Below are positions 1 to 9,049 of a DNA stretch of 64,000 nucleotides, one piece after another. The notes below the pieces were generated by a model, which ran no database searches, was not told where the DNA came from, and saw only the letters and a program-made list of their open reading frames with translations. The position numbers and the translations under genes are program-made. The first letter of the stretch is position 1. Each line of letters opens with the position of its first letter. The DNA lies in NCBI RefSeq assembly GCF_900129925.1, contig NZ_FQXI01000001.1, positions 310,001 through 374,000 on the forward strand, given 5' to 3'. This DNA comes from Anaerosphaera aminiphila DSM 21120. Lineage in GTDB: Bacteria; Bacillota; Clostridia; Tissierellales; Peptoniphilaceae.

Positions 1-372
1 TCTTGCTATTGCTCTGGTATCTTGCTCATTCTGAGAACTGTACATTCCAGGATCATCTGCAACTGTTAAAACAAGTCCTCCATTTACACCTATATATGAA
101 ACTGTGTAAAGTGGATCTGCTGCCACATTTAGGCCTACGTGTTTCATACACGCAAAAGATCTTATTCCCACCATTGAAGCGCCTATTGCAACTTCTACAG
201 CAACCTTTTCATTTGGAGCCCACTCGCAGTATATTTCATCTTTATAGTTTGATAAATACTCACTAATTTCCGTACTTGGCGTACCTGGATATGCAGAGGA
301 AACTTTTACACCCGCTTCATATAGTCCTCTTGCTATTGCTTCATTTCCAAGCATTGTAACTTTGTTTTTCAA
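1..372 (-). CDS. iorA: Indolepyruvate:ferredoxin oxidoreductase alpha subunit, N-terminal part (cut by window edge)
   Basis: The first 124 codons of IorA are visible on the minus strand. The TTG start at 370-372 has an AGGGGG ribosome binding site just upstream. The translation begins MKNKVTMLGNEAIARGLYEA and continues through SAYPGTPSTEI and VGLNVAADPLYTVSY, typical of the thiamine-diphosphate pyrimidine-binding half of IorA. With IorB the family oxidises arylpyruvates made by amino-acid transamination to aryl-acetyl-CoA, reducing ferredoxin, in the cytoplasm of anaerobes. It follows the phenylacetate-CoA ligase gene by 17 bp, so the two are almost certainly one operon. The rest of iorA, and perhaps iorB, lies left of the window. 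Confidence 0.93.
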   Translation of the reverse strand, partial: MKNKVTMLGNEAIARGLYEAGVKVSSAYPGTPSTEISEYLSNYKDEIYCEWAPNEKVAVEVAIGASMVGIRSFACMKHVGLNVAADPLYTVSYIGVNGGLVLTVADDPGMYSSQNEQDTRAIAR

Positions 373-389
373 AATAATACCCCCTAAAA

Positions 390-1706
390 CTAAACCCTTA
401 AATCTGTAACTCTTTGAGCTTTTCCTTCAAACCTCTTTAGTGTTCTTGGTGCCACTAATTTTATATTTGCATCAAGACCAGTTGCCGCCCTTAATTTATT
501 TCTCACATTGTTCTCTAGATTTTCTAATTTTGGATAAGAGTCCAGTATACTTGAATCTATTAGTTCAACTTTAACTTCTAAGTGATCTAAATAATTTTTT
601 CTATCTACGATCATTTCATAGTGAGCTCCCAACTCACTAAATTCATTAATTACTACTTCAACTTGATTAGGAAATAAATTTACTCCTCTAATAACTAACA
701 TATCATCAGATCTTCCACTTAAGTTTTCCATTCTAGTTGTAGTTCTTCCACACTCACAAGGTTCATATATAAGTCTCGTAAGATCTCTTGTCCTATATCT
801 TAACAGAGGTGTGGACTCTTTTGTCAAACAAGTTATAACAAGTTCTCCCTTTTCTCCCTTAGGTAAAACTTCTCCTGTATCTGGATTTATAATCTCAGCA
901 TAGTACTGATCTTCATTTATATGTAGCCCATTGTTCATTAAACACTCTCCTGAAACACCTGGCCCATTTAACTCACTCATTCCGTAATTAGAAGTACAAA
1001 GCATGTCTTCTCCCCAAACAGCTTTCATTTCTTCTCGCATAAGCTTAGAAAAGTTTTCGCCTCCAAAAAGTCCAATTCTAATTTTTAAATCTTTCATTGG
1101 ATCCATACCCATAGACCTTATAACTTCTCCAATGTGAAGAGCGTAAGAAGGAGTTGCCACTAATAAAGTTGCTCCAAAGTCCTTCATATACATAATTTGT
1201 TTTTTTGTATTTCCAACTGATGATGGAACTACTGCTGCGCCTATGTTTTCCAGTCCATAGTGAAGTCCCAAGGCTCCTGTAAACATTCCATATCCAAAGC
1301 AAATTTGCGCAATGTCATCTCTTCCGGCACCACCTGCTGTTGCCACTCTGGAAACAGTTTCAGTCCAGTTTAAAAGATCATTTTTAGTATACCCAACAAC
1401 TGTTGGTTGACCTGTAGTTCCAGATGAAGCATGAATTCTAACAAGTTCTTCTTTTTCAACAGCAAAAAGCCCAAAGGGATAATTCTCCCTAAAATCCGAT
1501 TTCGTTGTATATGGAAGTTTAGAAATATCATCAATTGATTTTATATCTTCAAGTTTTACACCTAGTTCATCCATTTTTTTTCTATATGGCTCAACTAACT
1601 CATAGGATCTTTTCACTTGTTCTATTAATCTCTTTGATTGAATGTCTTTAATTTCTTCTCGACTAAGTGTTTCTTCTCTAGCCCAAATATTCGCTATTTT
1701 ACTCAA
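390..1706 (-). CDS. paaK: Phenylacetate-CoA ligase (aryl-acetate:CoA ligase)
   Basis: A 438-residue adenylate-forming enzyme, full length for the family (about 430-440). The AMP-binding P-loop SSGTTGQP lies at residues 94-101. Further family signatures are YGMSELNGPGVSGEC, the hinge region YRTRDLTR, and a C-terminal subdomain with GRSDDMLVIRGVNLFP. The family activates phenylacetate or indoleacetate to the CoA thioester using ATP. Its position just before iorA fits either recovery of ATP from aryl-acetyl-CoA made by IorAB or activation of aryl acetates. Which direction operates cannot be read from sequence. The substrate aryl group is also unresolved. Confidence 0.92.
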   Translation of the reverse strand: MSKIANIWAREETLSREEIKDIQSKRLIEQVKRSYELVEPYRKKMDELGVKLEDIKSIDDISKLPYTTKSDFRENYPFGLFAVEKEELVRIHASSGTTGQPTVVGYTKNDLLNWTETVSRVATAGGAGRDDIAQICFGYGMFTGALGLHYGLENIGAAVVPSSVGNTKKQIMYMKDFGATLLVATPSYALHIGEVIRSMGMDPMKDLKIRIGLFGGENFSKLMREEMKAVWGEDMLCTSNYGMSELNGPGVSGECLMNNGLHINEDQYYAEIINPDTGEVLPKGEKGELVITCLTKESTPLLRYRTRDLTRLIYEPCECGRTTTRMENLSGRSDDMLVIRGVNLFPNQVEVVINEFSELGAHYEMIVDRKNYLDHLEVKVELIDSSILDSYPKLENLENNVRNKLRAATGLDANIKLVAPRTLKRFEGKAQRVTDLRV

Positions 1707-1832
1707 TTTATAACCTCCATTTTATTGCTTTAAAGCATAAATTTATTTAACTACTAATTATACTTCAATATAGAGATTTGTCAATAGCACTATGCTAATA
1801 AATTGAGTTTTAATCTACAATATTGAAATGTT

Positions 1833-1861
1833 TTGACATAAACTTTAATATAAAATAATAA
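1833..1861 (+). promoter_or_regulatory. Candidate sigma-A promoter for the hisC-like gene
   Basis: A perfect TTGACA -35 box at 1833-1838 is followed after 17 bp by TAATAA at 1856-1861, about 80 bp before the hisC start, in the divergent gap between paaK and hisC. The -10 matches only 4 of 6 positions in an AT-rich stretch, so the call is tentative. The remaining 1707-1939 gap shows nothing else recognisable. Confidence 0.4.
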
Positions 1862-1939
1862 ATATATTTGCTTAATTTATGTGTTCTACATATAATATAC
1901 TTAATTTAATTTAAATAATATTTAAACGAGGTGTAAGAT

Positions 1940-3028
1940 ATGATTAAACCCAGAGAAGAAATTGTAAATATAGTTCCCTATATTCCCGGAAGACCGATTG
2001 AAGATGTTCAAAGAGAGTACGGACTTGAACATGTAATTAAACTTGCTTCAAATGAAAATCCTCTAGGTACTAGCGAAGTTGTTAAAAAGGCGCTGATTGA
2101 CTACATAAATGGCGGTATTAATATCTATCCTGATGGAAATGCCACAAATTTAAAAGAAAAACTTTCAAAAAAACTAAATCTTCAACCAAATAATTTTTTA
2201 ATTACAAATGGTGGAGATGAATCACTTAGTCTAGTAGCTGAAGCTTATTTAAATCCGACAGATGAAGTCATTTTAAGTGAACTTACTTTTCCCAGATACA
2301 CTGACTCTTCTACAATTATGGGTGCAAAAATAAACGTAGTTCCCATGAAAAATTTAAACTACGATTTAAATGCAATTTGTGAAAATATAAATTCAAATAC
2401 TAAGCTTATTTGGATTTGTAACCCAAATAACCCAACAGGAACTCTTTTAACTGAGAAGGAAATAACCGATTTTTTAGATACTGTTCCCGAGGATATACTT
2501 GTAATTTACGATGAGGCATATATTGAGTTTGCTGACTCAGAAGATGCTCCTAAAAATGCTTATTTGCTATTTCAAAAATATCCAAATGTACTAACTGTAA
2601 AAACTTTTTCAAAAATATACGGTCTTGCAGGGCTTAGAGTTGGATACTTAACAGGTCAACCTGAAATTATAGAAAATATTAATAAAGTAAGAGGACCTTT
2701 TAACTGTAACGTACTTGGGCAAATAGCTGCTATAAATGCACTTGATGATGAAGACTTTCTAAAAAAAGTATATGACAACAATATTGAAGGAAAAAAGTAT
2801 CTATACAAAGTATTTGAAGAGTTAAATATTTCATATACAAAAAGTCAGACAAATCACATATTTTTTGAAGCTCCTTCTATGAATTCTAAAACACTTTTTG
2901 AAAAGATGCAAAAAAAAGGTGTCATTATTAGACCATTCCCAGGAAATTATGTAAGAGTTTCCATAGGTACTAAAGATGAAAACGAAGAATTTGCCAAAGT
3001 TCTAAAAGAAGTTATTCAGGAAAATTAA
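1940..3028 (+). CDS. hisC: Histidinol-phosphate aminotransferase family protein
   Basis: A fold-type I PLP aminotransferase of 362 residues, the usual HisC length. It begins with the ASNENPLG motif (36-43), has the substrate/PLP segment NPNNPTG (161-167), the DEAY motif (191-194) and the Schiff-base lysine in TFSK at K225. The distal arginine region RVSIGT is near the C-terminus. HisC converts imidazole-acetol phosphate and glutamate to histidinol phosphate. No other his gene is nearby, so it may instead act on aromatic amino acids and feed the iorA/paaK pathway across the divergent promoter region, which is inference. The ATG has a GAGGTG ribosome binding site. Confidence 0.82.
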   Translation: MIKPREEIVNIVPYIPGRPIEDVQREYGLEHVIKLASNENPLGTSEVVKKALIDYINGGINIYPDGNATNLKEKLSKKLNLQPNNFLITNGGDESLSLVAEAYLNPTDEVILSELTFPRYTDSSTIMGAKINVVPMKNLNYDLNAICENINSNTKLIWICNPNNPTGTLLTEKEITDFLDTVPEDILVIYDEAYIEFADSEDAPKNAYLLFQKYPNVLTVKTFSKIYGLAGLRVGYLTGQPEIIENINKVRGPFNCNVLGQIAAINALDDEDFLKKVYDNNIEGKKYLYKVFEELNISYTKSQTNHIFFEAPSMNSKTLFEKMQKKGVIIRPFPGNYVRVSIGTKDENEEFAKVLKEVIQEN

Positions 3029-3044
3029 AAATTTTAATTGGTAC

Positions 3045-3092
3045 AACCTCTCAATCTGTGGTAAAATTTCTTAGATTGGGAGGTTTTTTTTT
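3045..3092 (+). terminator. Terminator hairpin of hisC that overlaps the RBS and start of the ABC-F gene
   Basis: A 13-bp stem pairs 3045-3057 (AACCTCTCAATCT) with 3073-3085 (AGATTGGGAGGTT), with a single G-U pair, a 15-nt loop and then an uninterrupted T run to 3092. The right arm contains the GGGAGG ribosome binding site of the next gene and the T run leads straight into its TTG start at 3091. The same RNA can therefore stop transcription from hisC and hide the ABC-F start signal. This geometry suggests attenuation of the ABC-F gene or a fully nested terminator. Confidence 0.8.
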
Positions 3093-4638
3093 GAGTATTT
3101 TAACTGTTAAAAATTTAAGTCACAACTACGGTGGCAGAGATATATTAAAAAACGTAAATTTTATTTTAAATAAAGGTGAGCATGTTGGACTTGTAGGTCC
3201 TAATGGAGAAGGTAAAAGTTCTTTTATGAACATAGTAACAGGCAAGTTAATGCCTGATGATGGTGAAATAGAATGGTCTAAGCGAGTAAGAGTTGGATAT
3301 TTAGATCAGCATGCTTCACTAGATGAAAATAAAAGTGTAAGAGAAGTTCTGCAAGATGCCTTTTCTTACCTCTATGACATTGAAAGCGAAATAAACGAAT
3401 CCTATGAGAAAATGGCAACTGCAACAGATGATGAAGTAAACAGTCTCTTGGAAACTGTTGGAGAACTACAAGAAATACTGGAACATCAAGATTTTTATTT
3501 AATAAATTCAAAAGTTGAAGAAATTGCCAATGGAATGGGAATTGACAAAATCGGCTTAGATAAAAATGTTTTTGAGCTTTCAGGTGGACAACGCTCTAAA
3601 GTTTTACTGGCAAAACTGCTACTTGAAAAACCTGATATATTAATGTTAGATGAGCCTACAAACTACTTGGACGAAGAGCATATTGATTGGCTAAAAAATT
3701 ATCTGCTCAACTATGAAAATGCCTTTTTGTTAATTTCACATGATATTTCATTTTTAAACTCTGTAATTAATTTAATTTACCATGTTGAAAATATGGAACT
3801 TAACAGATATGTAGGCGATTACGACGAGTTTATAAGACTTAGGGATATAAAAAAGAAACAACTTGAAGCTGCCTATAAAAAGCAACAACAGGAAATTGCA
3901 GACTTAGAAGACTTTGTAGCTAGAAATAAAGCTAGAGTTGCAACTAGAAATATGGCAATGTCCAGACAAAAAAAATTAGATAAAATGGAAAAGATAGAAC
4001 TTATTAAAGACAAGATAAAACCTGAATTTGTATTCTTAGAATCCTCTGCCACAGGAAAAGTTATTTTTGAAACTAAGGACTTAGTAATAGGATATGATAC
4101 TCTACTTACCAAACCATTAAATCTTAGAATGGAACGTGGAAACAGAATTGCAATAATTGGAGAAAATGGACTTGGAAAAACTACACTTATAAAGACAATA
4201 CTCAAAATGATAAATCCAATTTCCGGAGATGTTGAACTTGGTCAAAATTTAGAAATCGGCTACTTTAAACAAGATGAAGATTTAAAAAATGAAAATAACT
4301 GTATTGAAGAAATGTGGGAAGAATTTCCGGGTTGGGAACAATTTGAAGTTAGAGCAGCTCTTGCAAAATGTGGACTTATGACTAAACACATTGAATCTAA
4401 AATTCACGTATTAAGTGGTGGCGAGCAAGCTAAAGTTAGACTTAGCAAAATTTTAAATAAAAAAACTAACATACTCGTACTTGATGAACCTACTAACCAC
4501 TTAGATGTAGATGCAAAAGAAGAACTTAAGAAAGCATTAAAAGATTACAAAGGTGGAATTTTCTTAGTTTCTCATGAAAAAGACTTCTATGAAGAAATTG
4601 CTACAGATATTTGGAATATGAATAATTTTAAAATTTAA
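3091..4638 (+). CDS. ABC-F family ATPase (ribosome-associated type)
   Basis: Two ABC ATPase domains in one chain without membrane segments, 515 residues from the TTG start. Domain 1 has Walker A GPNGEGKSS (about 36-44), signature LSGGQRSK and Walker B LMLDEPTNYLDEEH. A charged linker (about 240-310) follows. Domain 2 has Walker A GENGLGKTT, signature LSGGEQAK and Walker B LVLDEPTNHLD. ABC-F proteins bind the ribosomal E site and act in translation or protect against ribosome-targeting antibiotics. I chose TTG at 3091 because GGGAGG lies 7 nt before it; an in-frame GTG at 3058 sits in the hairpin and has no RBS. Whether it is a housekeeping (YbiT-like) or resistance member is not decided. Confidence 0.9.
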   Translation: MSILTVKNLSHNYGGRDILKNVNFILNKGEHVGLVGPNGEGKSSFMNIVTGKLMPDDGEIEWSKRVRVGYLDQHASLDENKSVREVLQDAFSYLYDIESEINESYEKMATATDDEVNSLLETVGELQEILEHQDFYLINSKVEEIANGMGIDKIGLDKNVFELSGGQRSKVLLAKLLLEKPDILMLDEPTNYLDEEHIDWLKNYLLNYENAFLLISHDISFLNSVINLIYHVENMELNRYVGDYDEFIRLRDIKKKQLEAAYKKQQQEIADLEDFVARNKARVATRNMAMSRQKKLDKMEKIELIKDKIKPEFVFLESSATGKVIFETKDLVIGYDTLLTKPLNLRMERGNRIAIIGENGLGKTTLIKTILKMINPISGDVELGQNLEIGYFKQDEDLKNENNCIEEMWEEFPGWEQFEVRAALAKCGLMTKHIESKIHVLSGGEQAKVRLSKILNKKTNILVLDEPTNHLDVDAKEELKKALKDYKGGIFLVSHEKDFYEEIATDIWNMNNFKI

Positions 4639-4641
4639 AGT

Positions 4642-4684
4642 AAAATACCTATGCAATTTAAATTTTTGCATAGGTATTTTTTAT
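4642..4684. terminator. Strong terminator between convergent genes
   Basis: A perfect 15-bp stem pairs 4642-4656 (AAAATACCTATGCAA) with 4666-4680, with a 9-nt AT loop and T-rich flank. It ends the ABC-F gene and overlaps the stop region of the minus-strand membrane protein, so it probably works both ways. Confidence 0.88.
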
Positions 4685-4980
4685 ATTATAGAATTAATAT
4701 AACCTAATTTATATAAAATTAACAGTATTTCAATTGAAATATTTCCTAAAAGAGAAATAAACACTACCCCAAATTTAAAAGTAAAAATACTATATTGCCC
4801 ACCGTCAAAGCTTTTACGCAATCTCTTACCTCTATATAAAATTACAGCAAAAATTGTAATTATGCTAAGTATTGTCTGTAGTTTTAATGCTATGTCACTG
4901 GAAATATACCCATTTCCCACAGCATAATAATTTACTAAAGTTAAAGCCCCTGTTACAATTGATAATAAAAACATTGCCAT
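4681..4980 (-). CDS. Small membrane protein of unknown function
   Basis: A 99-residue protein that I do not recognise. Three hydrophobic stretches are visible: residues about 2-20 (MFLLSIVTGALTLVNYYA), 32-50 (LQTILSIITIFAVILY), and a C-terminal one (VVFISLLGNISIEILLILYK). A basic loop RGKRLRKSF lies between the second and third. The start at 4980 is preferred because AGGAG lies 8 nt upstream; an in-frame upstream ATG at 4998 precedes this RBS. It stands alone, converging on the ABC-F gene. Confidence 0.6.
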   Translation of the reverse strand: MAMFLLSIVTGALTLVNYYAVGNGYISSDIALKLQTILSIITIFAVILYRGKRLRKSFDGGQYSIFTFKFGVVFISLLGNISIEILLILYKLGYINSII

Positions 4981-5168
4981 ATCTTTTTCTCCTGTCAAAT
5001 ACTTTTATTATTACAAATATTATAATTTTCCAAAGCTTATCCTATTATAATTTATATATCTGCATAAATTATATAACACTATACTTAAATTTCGGTACTT
5101 AAATGGTATAATCAAATTACTAACACTTAATATAAATGTAATAATTCTTAATTTTAAAGGAGAATACT

Positions 5169-5357
5169 ATGAAAAAAATAATAATAACTATTTCCATTCT
5201 ACTCTCTATTTTATTAATGGGCCTTAAAACAATAAATAACCCACATAATACCGACAGCATTAATATTGAGCCCATACCTAAAGAAAAATCACTGGAAAAT
5301 AACAATCCCACTACAAATAATGGATATGTAGAAAAAAGAGAGTTTTGCAGATTTTAA
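5169..5357 (+). CDS. Small exported peptide, unknown
   Basis: A 62-residue product starting MKKIIITISILLSILLMGLK, a classic signal peptide or N-terminal anchor, followed by a polar, Asn/Pro-rich tail (about 22-62) with one Cys near the end. The AAAGGAG site is well spaced before the ATG. No lipobox is evident. An overlapping antisense reading frame of similar size lacks a comparable RBS. It lies 56 bp before the lysE-like gene and could share its transcript. Function unknown. Confidence 0.55.
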   Translation: MKKIIITISILLSILLMGLKTINNPHNTDSINIEPIPKEKSLENNNPTTNNGYVEKREFCRF

Positions 5358-5413
5358 TTTAAATTTTACTTGTAGCATTTTACAATATACTAAATACTTT
5401 TCTGGAGGGAAAA

Positions 5414-5995
5414 ATGTTTAACTGGATTAATTTTTTAGCATATGTCAGTGTTTCAGCAGGAACGCCTGGTCCAAATAATATAATGTCCATGTCCAACGGA
5501 AGTCGATTAGGGTTTAAAAAAGCTATTCCCTTTAATTTTGGCGTCTTAGCCGGTTGCTCTATTACTATGACTATTTGCGCTCTTTTTTGCAGCGTATTAT
5601 CAGAAGTAATCCCAAAAATACAAACTCCAATGCAAATTGCTGGCGCTTGCTATATGCTCTACTTAGCATGGAAGACTTTTAAAAGTTCTTCAATATCTGA
5701 AAATGAAGATTCTAAAAGTGATTTTTTGTCTGGATTTTTACTTCAATTTGTAAATCCAAAAACTTTTATCTATGGAATTGTCTCCATGCAGTCTTTTATA
5801 ATACCTGTATATGGAAACAACTATCTTGTTTTGTTTTTATTCGCACTATTACTTGCTCTGCTGGGATTTTCCTTTACTTTGCTGTGGTTGTTATTTGGCT
5901 CTACTTTTAAAGTTTTATTTTCAAAGTATTCGAAAATTACAAATACAATTATGGCTCTCCTACTGGTATACTGTGCAATTTCAATATTTTTTTAA
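5414..5995 (+). CDS. LysE/RhtB family amino-acid exporter
   Basis: A 193-residue, six-helix membrane protein typical of LysE/RhtB length. The N-terminal SAGTPGPNNIMSMSNGSRLG (about 14-33) is the family signature, followed by hydrophobic helices and the mid-protein FLLQFVNPKTFIYG motif that matches the family NPK signature. These exporters move amino acids or small metabolites out using the proton gradient. The substrate cannot be assigned. Its stop overlaps that of trkH by four bases on the opposite strand, with no terminator between the two genes. Confidence 0.88.
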   Translation: MFNWINFLAYVSVSAGTPGPNNIMSMSNGSRLGFKKAIPFNFGVLAGCSITMTICALFCSVLSEVIPKIQTPMQIAGACYMLYLAWKTFKSSSISENEDSKSDFLSGFLLQFVNPKTFIYGIVSMQSFIIPVYGNNYLVLFLFALLLALLGFSFTLLWLLFGSTFKVLFSKYSKITNTIMALLLVYCAISIFF

Positions 5996-7440
5996 ATTGC
6001 CTTTTTCTTTTTAGTATGAAATCCAATAAGTCCAAGTATTGTAAAAAATTCAAGTCTTCCAAGAAGCATTAAAAAACTAAAATACAATTTATATCCCACT
6101 GCAAAATTTGCAAAGTTTTTTGTAGGTCCTACTAAGTTAAATCCCGGTCCAACATTACTAAGCATAGTCACAACAGAAGAAATACTACTTACTAAGTCTG
6201 CTCCGCTAATAGTTATTATTCCAACTGAAATTACAAATACAATTGCATAAATTCCAAAATAAGAATTTATCCCCATTACAACCTCATCATTTAAAGTTTT
6301 GCCATTCATCGTTATAGGTAGTACTGCCTTGGGATGAATGGTCTTTTGAATTTCTCTTTTTATTAACTTTAATAGTACTACTATTCTAATTACTTTTAAT
6401 CCCCCTGCAGTAGATCCTGCACAAGAACCTATAAACATGAGTATTAATAAAATATACTTGCTAAAATTAGGCCATAGATCATAGTCTGCATTTGCAAATC
6501 CAGATGTTGATATTATAGATGAAATTTGAAATGCAGAGTCTCTAACTGAAATGGCCAAACTTCCATAGTTGTGAAAATATAAGTCCAATGTAATTAATAT
6601 AACGGATACAAATATTAAAATATAAAACAACCTGAATTCTTCATTTTTTAAAATATCTCTTAATTTACCCTTAGATAGTTGGTAGTGTATTGTAAAATTT
6701 GTGCCACACAGCACCATAAAAATTGTCATAACCCAAGGGATATAGTAGCCTTGATAGCTCATAATTGAATCAGACTTACTTGAAAATCCCCCTGTCCCAA
6801 CTACTCCAAAAGTATGTATAATTGAATCAAAAATTCCCATTCCTCCAGCTGCAAGTAATATAAATAAAGCTACTGTTATTATAATGTAAATTGTATAGAG
6901 CCTTTTTGCAGTCTGTCTAACTGTAGGCTCAATTTTCCCCGCAACGGGTCCTGGAGATTCAGCTTTAAATATTTGAAATCCCCCAACTCCCAATTTTGGA
7001 AGTAGACTAATTGTAAATACAAGTATTCCCATTCCACCTAACCAGTGAGTTATACTTCTCCATAGTACAATAGAGCGCGGCAACTTTTCTATATTAGATA
7101 TTACTGAAGCTCCTGTAGTAGTAAAACCTGATACTATTTCAAAAAAGGAGTCTACATAACTTAAATCTGCACAGACATACAGCGGAAGAGCTCCAAAAGC
7201 TGAAGCCATAATCCATGCAAATGTAACTATAAATAAACCGTCTTTTGGCGTTACAACTTGTTCTTTGTTTTTTATTCTCATCAGTAATAGTCCAAGTATA
7301 AACATTACTATAAAAATGCTAAATATACTCATAGCAGTGCCATCGCCATCATATGCTCCTAGTGCCATTGGAGGAATTAAAAATAATGACTCAATAAATA
7401 AAATAGTACCTAATATTTTAATAATTATAAAATAGTTCAA
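5992..7440 (-). CDS. trkH: Trk/Ktr potassium uptake membrane subunit (TrkH family)
   Basis: A 482-residue polytopic protein with the four pore-loop (MPM) repeats of the SKT superfamily. Selectivity-filter-like glycines are visible in TTTGASV, GTGGFSS, STSGFANAD and NVGPGFNLVG. GGMGILVF and GSCAGSTAGGLKVIR are also strongly conserved TrkH segments. It forms the membrane channel that takes up K+ with the cytosolic TrkA ring. It lies 12 bp downstream of trkA in the same operon. The tail overlaps the lysE-like stop. Confidence 0.93.
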   Translation of the reverse strand: MNYFIIIKILGTILFIESLFLIPPMALGAYDGDGTAMSIFSIFIVMFILGLLLMRIKNKEQVVTPKDGLFIVTFAWIMASAFGALPLYVCADLSYVDSFFEIVSGFTTTGASVISNIEKLPRSIVLWRSITHWLGGMGILVFTISLLPKLGVGGFQIFKAESPGPVAGKIEPTVRQTAKRLYTIYIIITVALFILLAAGGMGIFDSIIHTFGVVGTGGFSSKSDSIMSYQGYYIPWVMTIFMVLCGTNFTIHYQLSKGKLRDILKNEEFRLFYILIFVSVILITLDLYFHNYGSLAISVRDSAFQISSIISTSGFANADYDLWPNFSKYILLILMFIGSCAGSTAGGLKVIRIVVLLKLIKREIQKTIHPKAVLPITMNGKTLNDEVVMGINSYFGIYAIVFVISVGIITISGADLVSSISSVVTMLSNVGPGFNLVGPTKNFANFAVGYKLYFSFLMLLGRLEFFTILGLIGFHTKKKKAI

Positions 7441-7452
7441 AATACCCCTCCA

Positions 7453-8838
7453 CTATTTATTTGATTTTTTATTCGAAAAAAATTTAAGTTTATGTTCTTT
7501 TTTTCGAAACACTCTGTTCATTTCCTCAAGTAAATCATGAGTCCAAAATACTATTACATGGTCCCCTTCTCTTAAAATATCATCTCCATTTGGAATTTTA
7601 ACTTGATTTTCTCTTATTAAAGTAACTATTAATATTCCCTTTTTAAGTTTTAAATCCTTAATTTTTTTATTTACTGCAAGTGCATCACTTTTTAAAACTA
7701 TTTCTGTAAACTCAGCACTTCCGCCCAACATTAAATTTATAGACAGAGCACCTGAACCTCTTAATTCTTTTAAAATTCTACTTGCTGTTATAAAATTAGT
7801 GTTAAAAATTCCATCTATATAAAGCTTGTCTAAAATTGAATTGTAGTTATTTCTAGATATTTTTGCAATTGTCTTGTAAACTCCCATTTGTTTGGCAACT
7901 AATGCAATTAATAAATTTGCCTCATCTATTCCCGTAGCTGCAACAAATCCATCAAAGGTGTGAATCATCTCTTCTTCCAATATATTCATATCTGTTCCAT
8001 CACCGTTAATTATAGTGCAATTCGGAAGTTTTTCTTTTAAAAATAAACAGCGTTCCAAATCATTTTCTATAATAGTCGTTTCAATTCCCTCATCACTTAA
8101 AAGTCCGCCTAAGTAAAATCCTATCTTACCTCCACCTAAAATCATAACTTTGTTAATGGCTCTTGCTCTAACAACATCAGAATGATCTCTATCAAAAGAT
8201 TCTATAGTCTCTGAATCTCCCACTAGAAGTATTACATCATTTTTCTTTAGCACTGTCTGTCCATTGGGAATTATAGTTTCTCCATTTCTGGAAATAGTGG
8301 TTATTAATAAATTGTCAAAATCTTCTAATTCCTCAAGTTTTTTTTCTACAAAGTGCTCATCATTTTCAATGTTAAACTCAACTAACTTTACTTTTCCCTC
8401 TACAAAGTCATCGCTCATTAATAAATACTTCTTAGATAAATATTTTTCAATGGCTAGTGCAGTTTCATAATCCGGATTTATAATATAGTCTATATTTAAC
8501 TCCTGGCCTAAAAATTTTAAGTGCTTGTGGTACTCTGGATCTCTAACTCTGGCTATTGTCTTTGCACATCCCATTTTCTTTGTAATGGTACAAAGTATTA
8601 CATTTGCCTCGTCACTTTTAGTTGTGGCTATAATTATATTATAATTACTAACTTCCAATTCTCTAAGAAGTACTAAGTCTAAGGCATTTCCCTTTATAGT
8701 CATTACATCTAAGACATTAGCAATATTATCTAATACCTGTTCATTCTTATCTATTACAGTAACTTCTATCCCCTCATTTACAAGGTAACTTGCCACTCTA
8801 AATCCCAGTTTTCCAACTCCAGCAATTAATACTTTCAT
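7453..8838 (-). CDS. trkA: Trk potassium uptake regulatory subunit TrkA (two RCK repeats)
   Basis: 461 residues built of two RCK_N/RCK_C pairs. The first Rossmann motif is GVGKLGFRVASYL (about 7-19) with acidic NAD-binding VIDKN; the second is GGGKIGFYLGGLL (about 235-247). Each is followed by an RCK_C domain, giving the duplicated arrangement of true TrkA rather than single-repeat KtrA. It binds nucleotides and gates TrkH at the inner membrane face. The gene leads the trkA-trkH operon, divergent from an aminotransferase across a 211-bp AT-rich gap with no visible riboswitch. Confidence 0.93.
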   Translation of the reverse strand: MKVLIAGVGKLGFRVASYLVNEGIEVTVIDKNEQVLDNIANVLDVMTIKGNALDLVLLRELEVSNYNIIIATTKSDEANVILCTITKKMGCAKTIARVRDPEYHKHLKFLGQELNIDYIINPDYETALAIEKYLSKKYLLMSDDFVEGKVKLVEFNIENDEHFVEKKLEELEDFDNLLITTISRNGETIIPNGQTVLKKNDVILLVGDSETIESFDRDHSDVVRARAINKVMILGGGKIGFYLGGLLSDEGIETTIIENDLERCLFLKEKLPNCTIINGDGTDMNILEEEMIHTFDGFVAATGIDEANLLIALVAKQMGVYKTIAKISRNNYNSILDKLYIDGIFNTNFITASRILKELRGSGALSINLMLGGSAEFTEIVLKSDALAVNKKIKDLKLKKGILIVTLIRENQVKIPNGDDILREGDHVIVFWTHDLLEEMNRVFRKKEHKLKFFSNKKSNK

Positions 8839-9049
8839 AATTTACTCCTTAATATCCATTTAAATTATTTTTAAAAACAATTTAAATGACTATAATATTT
8901 TATTGTATTTGTTTATTATATATTTAATCCAATATCTTTTAAAGTACTATTTAATATATTGTAATTTCAATATTTCTTGAAGTTTAACAGTAATTAATAT
9001 ATTATTATGAGCAAACCATTTTTTAAATTAAAAGAATAGGAGTTTTAAT

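Noticed and set aside
3-266. Plus-strand open frame of 87 codons at the window start
   Set aside because: It is antisense to a clear IorA N-terminus on the minus strand with RBS and family motifs.
5120-5311. Minus-strand 63-codon frame
   Set aside because: It overlaps the plus-strand exported peptide, which has a good RBS and signal peptide; this frame lacks both.
8839-9049. Possible c-di-AMP or other riboswitch upstream of trkA
   Set aside because: The gap is short, AT-rich and shows no conserved stem or core motif.
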